Assembly (NCBI RefSeq): GCF_001263355.1 | Contig: NZ_LGYO01000022.1 | Location: 30,234-94,233 of the forward strand | From: Acetobacterium bakii | GTDB lineage: Bacteria; Bacillota; Clostridia; Eubacteriales; Eubacteriaceae | Length of the DNA stretch: 64,000 nucleotides | Reading direction: 5' to 3' | In this document: in pieces, positions 54,749 to 63,343 of the stretch | Numbering within the stretch: position 1 is the first letter of the stretch | Layout of the letters: each line of letters begins with the position of its first letter | The notes under the pieces: model-generated | Told to the model about the DNA's origin: nothing | Seen by the model: the letters and a program-made list of their open reading frames with translations, nothing else | Databases searched by the model: none | Program-made: the position numbers and the translations under genes

Positions 54749-55333
54749 TTGATTTTAATGATAGATAATTATGATTCATTCACTTACAATCTCGTCCAAT
54801 ATTTAGAGTGTTTAAATGAGACCGTGATCGTCAAAAGAAATGATAAAATCACCATTGACGAAATAATTGAAATGAATCCTTCCTGGATTGTTTTATCGCC
54901 GGGGCCATGCACGCCAAATGAATCAGGCATTTGTATAGAGGTTGTCCACTACTTTAAAGGAAAGATTCCGATTTTAGGAATATGCTTAGGTCATCAAATC
55001 ATCGGACAGGCCTTTGGCTGCAAAATCATTGAAGCCATCGAACCGGTTCATGGAAAAGTCCACAGCATTACCCATAAAGATTTGGGGGTATTTAAAGGAC
55101 TACATAATCCCTTAAAGGTCACCCGGTATCACTCGTTGGTAATTGACCGCTCATCCGTCCCTGATTGTTTCACCATTACGGCAAAGACCAGCGCGGATGA
55201 AATCATGGGGCTAAAACACAATCAGTATATGATTGAAGGGGTTCAATTTCATCCCGAAGCCATTCTTACCGAAATGGGAATGGAATTACTGGATAATTTT
55301 TTCAAATCAACAAAAGTGAGCGGTGAAATATGA
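54749..55333 (+). CDS. pabA: Aminodeoxychorismate/anthranilate synthase glutaminase component
   Basis: 194 residues, class I glutamine amidotransferase. NYDSFTYNLVQYL at the N-terminus, oxyanion loop LSPGPCTPNE, nucleophile GICLGHQ and the His-Glu of GVQFHPEAI. It supplies ammonia to PabB, whose gene overlaps by 4 nt (ATGA). The start is a TTG eight bases after AGAGGT. PabA and TrpG are alike; the pabB-pabC neighbours favour folate synthesis, though dual use is possible. Confidence 0.92.
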   Translation: MILMIDNYDSFTYNLVQYLECLNETVIVKRNDKITIDEIIEMNPSWIVLSPGPCTPNESGICIEVVHYFKGKIPILGICLGHQIIGQAFGCKIIEAIEPVHGKVHSITHKDLGVFKGLHNPLKVTRYHSLVIDRSSVPDCFTITAKTSADEIMGLKHNQYMIEGVQFHPEAILTEMGMELLDNFFKSTKVSGEI

Positions 55334-56703
55334 TCATACAAGAAATTAATACGACCTTATCAAGTTTTGAATTATTTGTTTTATTTAAAGAAAAACCCTA
55401 TAGCGTTTTTTTAGACAGCGGCAGAGATGCCGATAACTTTGGCCGATACTCTTTTATTGGATTTGATCCCTTTGTGGTCTTCAGCAGTAAAAATGATGCA
55501 ATAACGGTTCAAACTAAAACTGACGAAAAAACATATAGGGGCAACCCCTTTGACGAATTGCAAAAACTGCTGGATAAATACAAATTTGATTATGTATCGG
55601 AGCTTCCTTTCATAGGAGGGGCAGTGGGTTATCTGGGCTATGACCTATGCCATCACCTGGAAGACCTGCCCCGTAGTGCCGTAGATGACGTCCGGATTCC
55701 GGATTGCTTTATGGGTTTTTATGACGGCATTATTATCATTGATCATCAACAGAATAAAACCTATATCGCTGCTCTTGGCATTGAAGAAAAACCGGAAGAT
55801 ATCCTGGATCGGATCAAACTAATAATCGAACAAGACGTTAAAGTACTAATGCGACAAGACTTTAAGAGCAACAAGAACCTGGAATTCACAGGCAATTTCA
55901 CCAAGGCCGAGTATATGAACGCTCTGGATGCCATTCATGATTATATTCGGGCCGGGGATATTTACCAGACAAACATGACCCAACGCTTTGAATGCGAATT
56001 GCAGCTGACACCCCTGGAGTTATATGGCGCGCTGCGAAAAATCAATCCGGCGCCTTTTGCCAGTTATATAGACTTTGGCGAAGGCCAGATTGTATGCAGT
56101 TCTCCGGAACGATTCATTCAAATAAAAGGCCGCAATATTGAAACCCGGCCCATTAAAGGAACCATGCCCCGAGGGAAAACACCGGTGGAAGATAATGAAA
56201 ACAGAAATACCCTAATCAACAGCGACAAGGATAAAGCGGAGTTGCTGATGATTGTTGATTTAGAAAGAAACGACATCGGTAAGATCTGTAAATCAGGCAG
56301 TGTGAAAGTTCCGGAATTGTATAAATTAGAAGAATATGAAACGGTTTTTCATTTGGTGGCAACCGTCATCGGCGAATTAAGAGACGATGTTGATGCCGTT
56401 GATGCGATCAAAGCCACTTTCCCGGGAGGGTCGATTACCGGCGCACCTAAAATCAGGGCAATGGAGATTATTGATGAATTGGAGCCGACCCAGCGAAACA
56501 TCTATACCGGATCAATCGGCTATATTGGTTTTAACGGTGATCTAGACTTGAATATTGTCATCAGAACGATCCTCTGCAAAGACAAAAAAGCCTACCTTCA
56601 GGTTGGCGGGGGAATTGTATGGGATTCACAAAACGAATCCGAATACGAAGAAACCTTCGACAAGGCAAGAGCTTTGATGGAAGCCTTAAGACTTACAAAG
56701 TAA
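55330..56703 (+). CDS. pabB: Aminodeoxychorismate synthase component I
   Basis: 457 residues, chorismate-binding family. The diagnostic PIKGT motif, with the Lys nucleophile of PabB rather than the PIAGT of TrpE, is present (TRPIKGTMPRGKTP). DLERNDIGKICKSGSV, FPGGSITGAPKIRAMEII and YTGSIGYIGF are conserved. It makes 4-amino-4-deoxychorismate for folate. Two palindromic repeats fill the space to pabC. Confidence 0.95.
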   Translation: MIIQEINTTLSSFELFVLFKEKPYSVFLDSGRDADNFGRYSFIGFDPFVVFSSKNDAITVQTKTDEKTYRGNPFDELQKLLDKYKFDYVSELPFIGGAVGYLGYDLCHHLEDLPRSAVDDVRIPDCFMGFYDGIIIIDHQQNKTYIAALGIEEKPEDILDRIKLIIEQDVKVLMRQDFKSNKNLEFTGNFTKAEYMNALDAIHDYIRAGDIYQTNMTQRFECELQLTPLELYGALRKINPAPFASYIDFGEGQIVCSSPERFIQIKGRNIETRPIKGTMPRGKTPVEDNENRNTLINSDKDKAELLMIVDLERNDIGKICKSGSVKVPELYKLEEYETVFHLVATVIGELRDDVDAVDAIKATFPGGSITGAPKIRAMEIIDELEPTQRNIYTGSIGYIGFNGDLDLNIVIRTILCKDKKAYLQVGGGIVWDSQNESEYEETFDKARALMEALRLTK

Positions 56704-56730
56704 GGATTAATTATAAAAACGTCTGGGTGT

Positions 56731-56848
56731 GACAAACCTCTTCGCGGACATTTATTCATCGTTGTGTGCTGCAAGATCGTACAGTCTATCGCCTGTTCGC
56801 CTTGGTGCACACAACAAGATGAAATAAAAATCCGCAAAAAGGTTTGTC
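56731..56848 (+). repeat. Dispersed palindromic repeat, variant with alternative outer arms
   Basis: The core (GTTGTGTGCTGCAAGATCG and GTGCACACAAC) matches copies 1 and 2, but the outer arms are different: GACAAACCTCTTCGCGGA with TCCGCAAAAAGGTTTGTC, 16 of 18 paired. Confidence 0.85.
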
Positions 56849-56883
56849 AAATTACTTTGGCTGCAGTCAAAGCAGAAACGTAA

Positions 56884-56984
56884 GGCCTGGGGACAATCGT
56901 AACATCAGTTGTCGGCATCTTGGCGAACAGGCCTAAGCCTGTCCGATCATGCCGCCGACAACAATCTACCATTGTCTCCGGGAC
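56884..56984 (-). repeat. Dispersed ~100-bp palindromic repeat, inverted copy
   Basis: Same family as 1508-1607 but reversed: GGCCTGGGGACAATCGTAAC at one end and ACCATTGTCTCCGGGAC at the other, 35 nt after the preceding variant. Confidence 0.85.
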
Positions 56985-57037
56985 GAGCTTCACAACGGCA
57001 GTATTTAATTATTAAAGAACTTTGATTTTAGATAGGG

Positions 57038-57853
57038 GTGAGAATTATTCAGTACATATGTTGTAATGGTGAAATTTCAGAGGAATGTCTGATTCCAGTG
57101 GATCAGGGGTATTTATATGGTTATGGTGTCTTTGAAACAATCAATGTTGTAGCAAGTAAAGTTATTTTCTTTGCAGAGCATATGAAACGGTTAAAAAGCA
57201 GTTCTGCAGTAATTGGTCTTCAGGTTACTTTTGATGAGGACCGGATTTTAAGGGACTGCAATGACATGATCAAAAAAAATCTTATGGAGATTGGTGCATT
57301 ACGAGTTACCCACAGCAAAGGGAGCGCGCAGAATAATCTGATTATTACGGCCAGAGAAAATCATTATGGTGAAAAAATAGTTCAAAAGGGCCTGAATATT
57401 AATATTAGTGATTATCGCAGAAATGAAAAATCATTATTGGTAACCGTTAAATCAAATAATTATTTAGAAAACCTGCTGATCCTCAATAGGAGTATCAATA
57501 AGGGGTTTAGCGAAGCGATTTTTTTTAATTCACAGGGCTATTTAGCAGAAGGCTGTATCAGCAACATATTTTTTATCAAAAATAAAAAGGTCCATACCCC
57601 GGCAGCAGACAACGGACTCTTATCAGGAATTGTCAGAAATAAAGTGATCGAATTATTAAAAGTTGAAAATATCCCCATCGAAGAAGGTTATTATAGCAAA
57701 GCGTCATTATTGGCTGCGGATGAAATATTCATCACCAATTCTCTAATGGAGATAATGCCGGTTAACAGGGTTGGGCACCAGCCGTTTTTTCTGGAAAATG
57801 AAAGCTTCACCAATCATATCAGGGCGCTGTACAAACAACGTTTATGGGTGTGA
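57038..57853 (+). CDS. pabC: 4-amino-4-deoxychorismate lyase (aminotransferase class IV)
   Basis: 271 residues, PLP fold-type IV. GYLYGYGVFETINV and HMKRLKSS with EGCISNIFFIK, GLLSGIVRNKV and EEGYYSKASLLAADEIFITNSLMEI match PabC/IlvE-like enzymes. Makes p-aminobenzoate with pyruvate release. The GTG start at 57038 lies inside the ribosome-like GGGGTGAG, so an ATT at 57044 or 57047 could be the real initiator. The last two codons and the stop lie within a copy of the dispersed repeat (57848 on), so the C-terminus has been shaped by its insertion. Confidence 0.85.
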   Translation: MRIIQYICCNGEISEECLIPVDQGYLYGYGVFETINVVASKVIFFAEHMKRLKSSSAVIGLQVTFDEDRILRDCNDMIKKNLMEIGALRVTHSKGSAQNNLIITARENHYGEKIVQKGLNINISDYRRNEKSLLVTVKSNNYLENLLILNRSINKGFSEAIFFNSQGYLAEGCISNIFFIKNKKVHTPAADNGLLSGIVRNKVIELLKVENIPIEEGYYSKASLLAADEIFITNSLMEIMPVNRVGHQPFFLENESFTNHIRALYKQRLWV

Positions 57854-57906
57854 CAAACCTCTTCGCGGACATTTATTCATCGTTGTGTGCTGCAAGATTG
57901 TACAGT
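57848..57906 (+). repeat. Half copy of the dispersed repeat at the pabC end
   Basis: The left half of the 56731-56848 variant, nearly identical from GGGTGTGACAAACC to GCAAGATTGTACAG, with the right half missing. It supplies the pabC stop codon. Confidence 0.85.
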
Positions 57907-57911
57907 GTAAA

Positions 57912-57959
57912 AATTGTTTTGTGTAAACTTGCAGCGAAGCTCACGGTAGTTTCACAATT
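57912..57959. repeat. REP-like palindromic element
   Basis: Hairpin AATTGT...ACAATT with inner GTAAACTT and core GCAGCGAAGCTCACGG. The core recurs in reverse orientation at 63965-64000. Confidence 0.6.
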
Positions 57960-57994
57960 GCCTAAATATTATTATAAAAAGAAGGAGACCTAAA

Positions 57995-58573
57995 ATGAAT
58001 AAAAATTTAAATAAAGAAGCGGCACTGACATTATTAAAGGAATACAACGAAAGCGAGGCCCTTATCAGTCATGGCATGGCGGTATCCGGAGTGATGGCCC
58101 ATTTTGCCAAAATAGAAGGGGAAGATCCTGAATATTGGGGGATCGTCGGGCTTCTTCACGACCTGGATTATGGCAAATACCCGGAAGCCCACTGTACCAA
58201 GGTTGTCGAAATACTAAAAGACAATGATTATGATGATGATTTTATCCATAGCGTGGTCAGCCATGGTTACGGACTTTGCTGTGATGTGGAGCCGATCCAT
58301 CAGATGGAGAAAATACTTTACGCCACCGATGAATTAGCCGGGCTCATCACCGCCTGTGCCTATATGCGCCCATCACGAAGTGTTAACGATTTAGAGGTAA
58401 AGTCGGTGAAAAAGAAATTTAAAACCGCCAGCTTTGCAGCGGGAGTCAACCGTGAGGTGATCTTAAAAGGAGCGGAAATGACCGGCTATTCACTGGAAGA
58501 TCTCATGAAAGAAAGTATTTTGGGCATGCGGGCCGTGGCGGATGAAATCGGTTTGGGAGATACCGGGGAGTAA
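57995..58573 (+). CDS. HD-domain hydrolase of unknown substrate
   Basis: 192 residues. The HD metal motif is LISHGMAVSGVM, GLLHDLDYGKYPE and VVSHGYG, the pattern of HDIG-type phosphohydrolases. The rest is helical. AAGGAGACC precedes the ATG and the stop overlaps the cca start (TAATG), so it is expressed with cca and tatD in an RNA/nucleic-acid metabolism operon. The natural substrate is not evident; a nucleotide is likely. Confidence 0.82.
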   Translation: MNKNLNKEAALTLLKEYNESEALISHGMAVSGVMAHFAKIEGEDPEYWGIVGLLHDLDYGKYPEAHCTKVVEILKDNDYDDDFIHSVVSHGYGLCCDVEPIHQMEKILYATDELAGLITACAYMRPSRSVNDLEVKSVKKKFKTASFAAGVNREVILKGAEMTGYSLEDLMKESILGMRAVADEIGLGDTGE

Positions 58574-59907
58574 TGGAACGGCGGCTTCCGAACCCTGTAA
58601 AAAAAGTCATTGATAAACTTGAATCCTGTGGTTTTTCCGGGTACATTGTCGGGGGCTGTGTCCGGGACTATCTGTTGGGAAAAACACCCAAGGATTTTGA
58701 CATGACCACTGATGCCACACCGGAAGAAGTTATGAAATGTTTCAAGGATTATCGGGTGATTGAAACAGGTATTGCCCATGGCACGGTTACAGTTATGTTA
58801 GACGGCCTTTCCATAGAAATCACAACCCACCGCACCGAAACAGTTTATTCGGATAATCGACACCCGGATACGGTGAGCTTCTCTAAAAACATAATGGATG
58901 ACCTTTCCCGGAGGGATTTTACCATGAATGCCATGGCCTATCATCCCCGGTATGGATTGATCGATTTGTATGGCGGCGCAAAAGACATTGAGGATAAGGT
59001 TATTCGGTGTGTGGGAGATCCCAACCAAAGGTTTAATGAAGATGCCCTGAGAATCCTCCGGGGACTGCGCTTTGCTTCAGATCTGGGGTTTGAAATTGAA
59101 GAAAATACCCGACAGGCGATTTTTGATTGTCGGGAGTTACTAAGGCTTATTTCCGTGGAACGGATCACAGCTGAGCTCACCAGGCTTTTATGCGGCCAAA
59201 ACGTTAAGGCCGTGCTTTTAGATGCGGTTTCAGTGATTGCGGTCATGATACCGGAACTCCTGCCCATGGTGGGCTTTGATCAGAAGACCCCTTATCACTG
59301 CTATGATATTCTCACCCATACGGCGGTTTCGATTGAAAACATCCAACCCGTTGCCCATTTGCGGTGGGCCATGTTGTTTCATGATGTGGGAAAACCCGAG
59401 ACCTATACCAATGATGATCGAAACATTGGCCATTTTTATGGACACAGTGAGCTTTCACAAAAAATTGCGGTATCACGAATGCGGGCCCTTAAAATGGATA
59501 GGAAAACCATATCCCAGGTCAGCACCCTGGTAAAATATCACGCCGTCCCACTGGAGCCCACTAAAAAATGCATTAAACGTTGGCTTAAGCGACTGTCCCA
59601 GCCCTTATTTCAGGATTTATTGGCGGTGAAATACGCGGATATTTCAGCGAAGACCCCGGGGAATACCAAACGATTGGAAATCCTGGAAGCCGTGGAAGTG
59701 TTATTAAAAGAGATTGTTTCTGAGAATGAATGCTTCTCACGAAAGGGTTTGGCGGTGAATGGACACGATTTAATAACAATGGGTATTGACGACGGCAAAG
59801 AAATCGGGAGAATTTTAGATGTGCTGCTGGAAGCGGTTATTGACGAAAAACTTGAAAATACTCGGGACATACTCATAAAAAAAGTGAAGGAGATAAAGAA
59901 ATGTTAA
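58573..59907 (+). CDS. cca: CCA tRNA nucleotidyltransferase with HD domain
   Basis: 444 residues. Adds or repairs the CCA end of tRNAs. Nucleotidyltransferase head GYIVGGCVRDYLLGKTPKDFDMTT with the DxD, then RRDFTMNAMAYHP and NEDALRILRGLRFASDLGF. The C-terminal HD domain shows MLFHDVGKPE and VKYHAVPLEP. Overlaps both the HD-protein gene (1 nt) and tatD (7 nt). A tRNA-Gln gene lies just downstream of tatD with CCA encoded. Confidence 0.95.
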   Translation: MERRLPNPVKKVIDKLESCGFSGYIVGGCVRDYLLGKTPKDFDMTTDATPEEVMKCFKDYRVIETGIAHGTVTVMLDGLSIEITTHRTETVYSDNRHPDTVSFSKNIMDDLSRRDFTMNAMAYHPRYGLIDLYGGAKDIEDKVIRCVGDPNQRFNEDALRILRGLRFASDLGFEIEENTRQAIFDCRELLRLISVERITAELTRLLCGQNVKAVLLDAVSVIAVMIPELLPMVGFDQKTPYHCYDILTHTAVSIENIQPVAHLRWAMLFHDVGKPETYTNDDRNIGHFYGHSELSQKIAVSRMRALKMDRKTISQVSTLVKYHAVPLEPTKKCIKRWLKRLSQPLFQDLLAVKYADISAKTPGNTKRLEILEAVEVLLKEIVSENECFSRKGLAVNGHDLITMGIDDGKEIGRILDVLLEAVIDEKLENTRDILIKKVKEIKKC

Positions 59908-60671
59908 TTGACAGTCATGCACATATCGATGACCAAAAATTTGATGCCGATCGGGAAGCGGTGATTGAAAACGCCCAGGCTGCAGGCATCGGCCTGATTA
60001 TCAATCCTGCCGCAGATGAAGACTCCAGTCGCCGAGCCGTGGCACTCAGCGAAAAATATCCGATGATTTATGCCACGGTAGGCTTTCACCCCCATGATGC
60101 AAAAACCTATGATTTCGAAGTACATGGACAGATGCTCAGAGAATGGGCTAAAAAAGATAAGGTAGTGGCCATAGGAGAAATTGGTCTGGACTATCATTAT
60201 GATCTTTCGCCCCGGGATGTCCAACAATCGGTTTTTGTGGATCAGATGCATATTGCAAAAGAAACAGCACTGCCCATTGTGATTCACAATCGTGAATCCA
60301 TGGAAGATATGTGGCAGCTTTTAAAGGAACACTTTTCGCCGGAATATGGCGGGGTTATGCACAGCTACAGCGGCTCAGTGGAAATGGCAAGGATTTTCCT
60401 GGATATGGGATTGTACCTGTCAATTTCAGGACCATTGACCTTTAAAAACGCCCGAAAACTTCCGGAAGTGGTTGCCATGATGCCATTGGATCGGCTTTTG
60501 GTTGAAACCGACAGTCCTTATCTCACGCCGACACCTCACCGGGGAAAGCGAAATGAGCCTGCCTATGTACGTTTTGTGGCAGAAGAGGTGGCAAAAATTA
60601 GGGGAATGAGTATGGAAGCCTTGGAAGAAATCACAACCGAGAATGCCAAAAGAGTTTTTCGAATCAGTTAA
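59901..60671 (+). CDS. tatD: TatD-family metal-dependent deoxyribonuclease
   Basis: 256 residues. Metal ligands are visible in DSHAHIDDQKF, GEIGLDYHYD, IVIHNRES, MHSYSG and VETDSPYLTP. TatD enzymes are 3'-5' exonucleases that act in DNA repair or RNA turnover. It overlaps cca, with GAAGGAG within the end of that gene. Confidence 0.95.
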   Translation: MLIDSHAHIDDQKFDADREAVIENAQAAGIGLIINPAADEDSSRRAVALSEKYPMIYATVGFHPHDAKTYDFEVHGQMLREWAKKDKVVAIGEIGLDYHYDLSPRDVQQSVFVDQMHIAKETALPIVIHNRESMEDMWQLLKEHFSPEYGGVMHSYSGSVEMARIFLDMGLYLSISGPLTFKNARKLPEVVAMMPLDRLLVETDSPYLTPTPHRGKRNEPAYVRFVAEEVAKIRGMSMEALEEITTENAKRVFRIS

Positions 60672-60695
60672 AAAAATTATAGATTCGCTTTTCGC

Positions 60696-60724
60696 TTGAC
60701 AACACAAAAGAGTTCGGGTAAAAT
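60696..60724 (+). promoter_or_regulatory. Promoter of tRNA-Gln
   Basis: TTGACA 60696-60701, 17-base spacer, TAAAAT 60719-60724. Confidence 0.8.
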
Positions 60725-60755
60725 GTTTAACGTACCTTAAAAGCTGGAAAATATA

Positions 60756-60831
60756 CAGGGGTATAGCCAAGCGGTAAGGCAATGGACTCTGACTCCATCA
60801 CTCGCAGGTTCAAATCCTGCTACCTCTGCCA
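60756..60831 (+). tRNA. tRNA-Gln (anticodon CUG)
   Basis: Cloverleaf with acceptor CAGGGGT/ACCTCTG, D arm AGCCAAGCGGTAAGGC, anticodon stem ATGGA/TCCAT around the loop CTCTGAC (anticodon CTG), T arm GCAGGTTCAAATCCTGC and an encoded CCA. It is a single tRNA gene, with a terminator-like hairpin directly after. Confidence 0.95.
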
Positions 60832-60843
60832 AAAAAAAGAATG

Positions 60844-60888
60844 AACCCATTTTTTTATTTTAATAAGAAAATGGGTTTTTGTTTTTTT
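60844..60888 (+). terminator. Terminator after tRNA-Gln
   Basis: AACCCATTTT pairs with AAAATGGGTT, followed by a long T-rich run. The remainder of the gap to 61108 is AT-rich without a clear element. Confidence 0.8.
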
Positions 60889-61108
60889 TGTGGAATAATT
60901 GAAAAGATGCAATATCTTGATATATTGTTGCATAAAACAAGAACAAGTGATATAATTTTGAAATTATAATAGTCAAAATATGACAGTGAAAAAGGCAAAA
61001 AATTGGATTGACTTAAAGTAAGCGTATAAAATTATCTGTTGCTACGAATAAAGTAATCGTTTTCTATTTTTAAGCAAAGTTATTGTTTTTAAAAAAAGGG
61101 GAATATGG

Positions 61109-62902
61109 ATGAAAATTGATGAACAAGCAATTAAATTTATAAAAAATTTAATTCAGCTCTATTTTAGCAGTTGTGACTTTAATGAAATTACGAAAAAAAT
61201 CAATAACGGAAAGATTTCGTTGGTAGGGACAGGTTCTGATGAAATTTCCATGAATTTTAATGAGTTCAAACAATTTGTCGAAAATGATAGGAAGTCATGG
61301 GTTGAATCCTCTAAAATTATTGAGCAATGGTATAAGGCAGTACCCGTTGGTGCCACAGGATGGATTGTTTATGGAGAGCTGACATTCAAAGAATCAGGAT
61401 TCAAAACCCCGCCCAAAGAAATAATTTTCCGATTTTCAACTGTATGTGAGAAGACAAAAGATGGTATGAAGCTTGTTCATGCGCATTTTTCAGTGCCGAA
61501 TTCAGGGGATGCCGAGCATGAGAATATGCACAAAAAATTGTCAAAAGATTATGATTTAAAGCTGGAAGCAGCGTTAAAGGAACGAACTGAATTGCTCAAT
61601 CAAAATATTGAGAAATTACGAATCAGCCAATTGCGTTATGAAATCGCCATGGAGAATACGGATGTTATCATTTTTGATTACATTATTGCAACAAAACAGA
61701 GTATTTATCCAGAGTCCATTGGAGAAAAATACGGAATCCATCATATTGTTGAAGACACTGTTGAATTAGTCATAGAAAAAGGGCTTGTTCATCCCAAAAG
61801 TTCTGCGGCGTTTCGTGAAATCTATAAAAAAATAGATATTGGAGAACCCTTTGCCGAGGGTGTTTTTGTATTTCTTGATAAATCTGGAAATGAGCGCATT
61901 AATGAGATATTCTTCACAAATATTTACGATAAAAGCCAGAAACCAATCCGTGCGATTGGGGTCCTGCGGGACATAACAGAACAAAGAAAATTAGAAGCAG
62001 AAAAAGAATATCGTAAATCAATGACTCAGGATAAAAAATTCGCCTATGAAGCCAACATCAGCAAGGATCGATTGACCGCTTTGGATTTGGATTGTTCAGA
62101 AATGGCGGGACTGCCACAATTTTATATTTTCTCGGATATGATTGATTATATGGCAGGAATGACTGTTCATCCCGAATATGCTCAATTGTATAAAAATTTC
62201 AACAGCAAAGAGTCCATTGATCATTTATTGGATAGCGGAGAGACAAAGGTGGTTATTCAATATCCCAGAAAGGATTTAAATGCAGACTATTCATGGGTGC
62301 AAAACACAATGTGCATGATTCAGGATCAGCTAACCGGGGATACTAAAATACGATGTTATCTTAAAAATATTCATGAGAAAAAACAGAAAGAAAAGGCACT
62401 CATTTATAAGGCGGAGCATGATTCCTTAACCGGGCTTTACAATAAAGGAACCACAGAAATGCTGATTAATCAATATCTGACGTCAAAAGAGGGGAACTCC
62501 TGCAGGCATGGTCTGTTTATCATTGATATTGATTATTTTAAGGCAATAAATGATTGCTTTGGACACGTATTTGGAGATCTGGTGCTTTCGGAAGTTGCCA
62601 GAAAAATAAAAGAGATATTCCGAGAAAATGATATTATTGGCAGAATAGGCGGCGATGAGTTTTTTGTTCTGATGAAAAACATCTCATGCCGTGAAGTTTT
62701 GATAATGAAGGGAAAACAGCTTTGCAGGGAGCTTAATGCGATGTATAATAAGTATGGAACAACTCAGAATTTATCGGTTAGTCTGGGGATTGGTCTTTAC
62801 CCAGATCATGGAATGACCTATGAAGCATTGTATCACAAGTCGGACATCGCCCTTTATAAAGCAAAAGAGAACGGTCGGAATCAATTTTCAATGTGTATTT
62901 AA
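61109..62902 (+). CDS. SnoaL-like/PAS/GGDEF diguanylate cyclase
   Basis: 597 residues, no membrane helix. Residues about 1-135 look like a SnoaL/NTF2-like fold (VGATGWIVYGELTF, HAHFSVPN) as found at the N-terminus of some clostridial GGDEF proteins. One to two PAS regions follow (about 175-425), then GGDEF with GRIGGDEFFVL and an RxxD site (REND) five residues before. It should make c-di-GMP with product inhibition. GGGGAATATGG precedes the ATG. Confidence 0.88.
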   Translation: MKIDEQAIKFIKNLIQLYFSSCDFNEITKKINNGKISLVGTGSDEISMNFNEFKQFVENDRKSWVESSKIIEQWYKAVPVGATGWIVYGELTFKESGFKTPPKEIIFRFSTVCEKTKDGMKLVHAHFSVPNSGDAEHENMHKKLSKDYDLKLEAALKERTELLNQNIEKLRISQLRYEIAMENTDVIIFDYIIATKQSIYPESIGEKYGIHHIVEDTVELVIEKGLVHPKSSAAFREIYKKIDIGEPFAEGVFVFLDKSGNERINEIFFTNIYDKSQKPIRAIGVLRDITEQRKLEAEKEYRKSMTQDKKFAYEANISKDRLTALDLDCSEMAGLPQFYIFSDMIDYMAGMTVHPEYAQLYKNFNSKESIDHLLDSGETKVVIQYPRKDLNADYSWVQNTMCMIQDQLTGDTKIRCYLKNIHEKKQKEKALIYKAEHDSLTGLYNKGTTEMLINQYLTSKEGNSCRHGLFIIDIDYFKAINDCFGHVFGDLVLSEVARKIKEIFRENDIIGRIGGDEFFVLMKNISCREVLIMKGKQLCRELNAMYNKYGTTQNLSVSLGIGLYPDHGMTYEALYHKSDIALYKAKENGRNQFSMCI

Positions 62903-62967
62903 GTTGACAACCAACATGATCGATCTTATGGAAAGCTATTTTAAAAGAAAAAATCCAGGAGAATATT

Positions 62968-63180
62968 ATGAGCAAGCACGAAATAAACGTTTTTGAAATA
63001 TATGAATATTTACCGCAGAATAATTGTAAAAATTGCGGCGAAAGCAATTGCATGGCCTTCGCCCAAAAATTAGTCGAGCAAAGAAAAACCATCGGCGGGT
63101 GTGCGCCCTTAAGAGAACCTATTTATGCAAAAAACCGTCAGGCGCTTGCGAAAATATTTGAGCTGAACAACCAGAAGTAG
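62968..63180 (+). CDS. Small Fe-S protein resembling the AcsC N-terminal domain
   Basis: 70 residues. CKNCGESNC...GGC gives the CxxCxxxxC-x16-C pattern of the 4Fe-4S domain (PF04060 type) at the start of the corrinoid/iron-sulfur protein large subunit AcsC and related reductive activators. The leading NVFEIYEYLPQNNC fits it too. Here the domain stands alone without the barrel. Ribosome site AGGAGAATATT. Could hand electrons to a corrinoid protein, which is inference. Confidence 0.78.
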   Translation: MSKHEINVFEIYEYLPQNNCKNCGESNCMAFAQKLVEQRKTIGGCAPLREPIYAKNRQALAKIFELNNQK

Positions 63181-63246
63181 TTCAGATAAAAAAGGAATCG
63201 TTAAAAGAAGTGTTCTATGGAGAGTGCAGATAAAATAAAGAAGTAA

Positions 63247-63282
63247 GTCCTGGGGACAACGATTTACCATTGTCCCCAGGAC
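63247..63282. repeat. 36-bp miniature of the dispersed palindrome
   Basis: GTCCTGGGGACAA (63247-63259) and its perfect complement TTGTCCCCAGGAC (63270-63282) with only CGATTTACCA between. It keeps the end of one arm (CGATTTACCATTGTCC) of the full repeat and lacks the core. Confidence 0.8.
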
Positions 63283-63295
63283 AGGTTTGCAAAAA

Positions 63296-63330
63296 AAGAA
63301 GAGCAATCAATACGATTGTTCTTCTTTTTT
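63296..63330. terminator. Bidirectional terminator between the Fe-S protein and nitroreductase
   Basis: AAGAAGAGCAATC pairs with GATTGTTCTTCTT, flanked by A and T runs. Confidence 0.85.
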
Positions 63331-63343
63331 AAATTAGAAGTGA

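Noticed and set aside
56598..56837. Minus-strand open frames across the repeats (for example 56598-56837 and 6603-6854)
   Set aside because: The similar peptide ends (CVHQGEQAIDC and MHQGEQAIAC) come from the shared repeat DNA, without ribosome sites; not genes.
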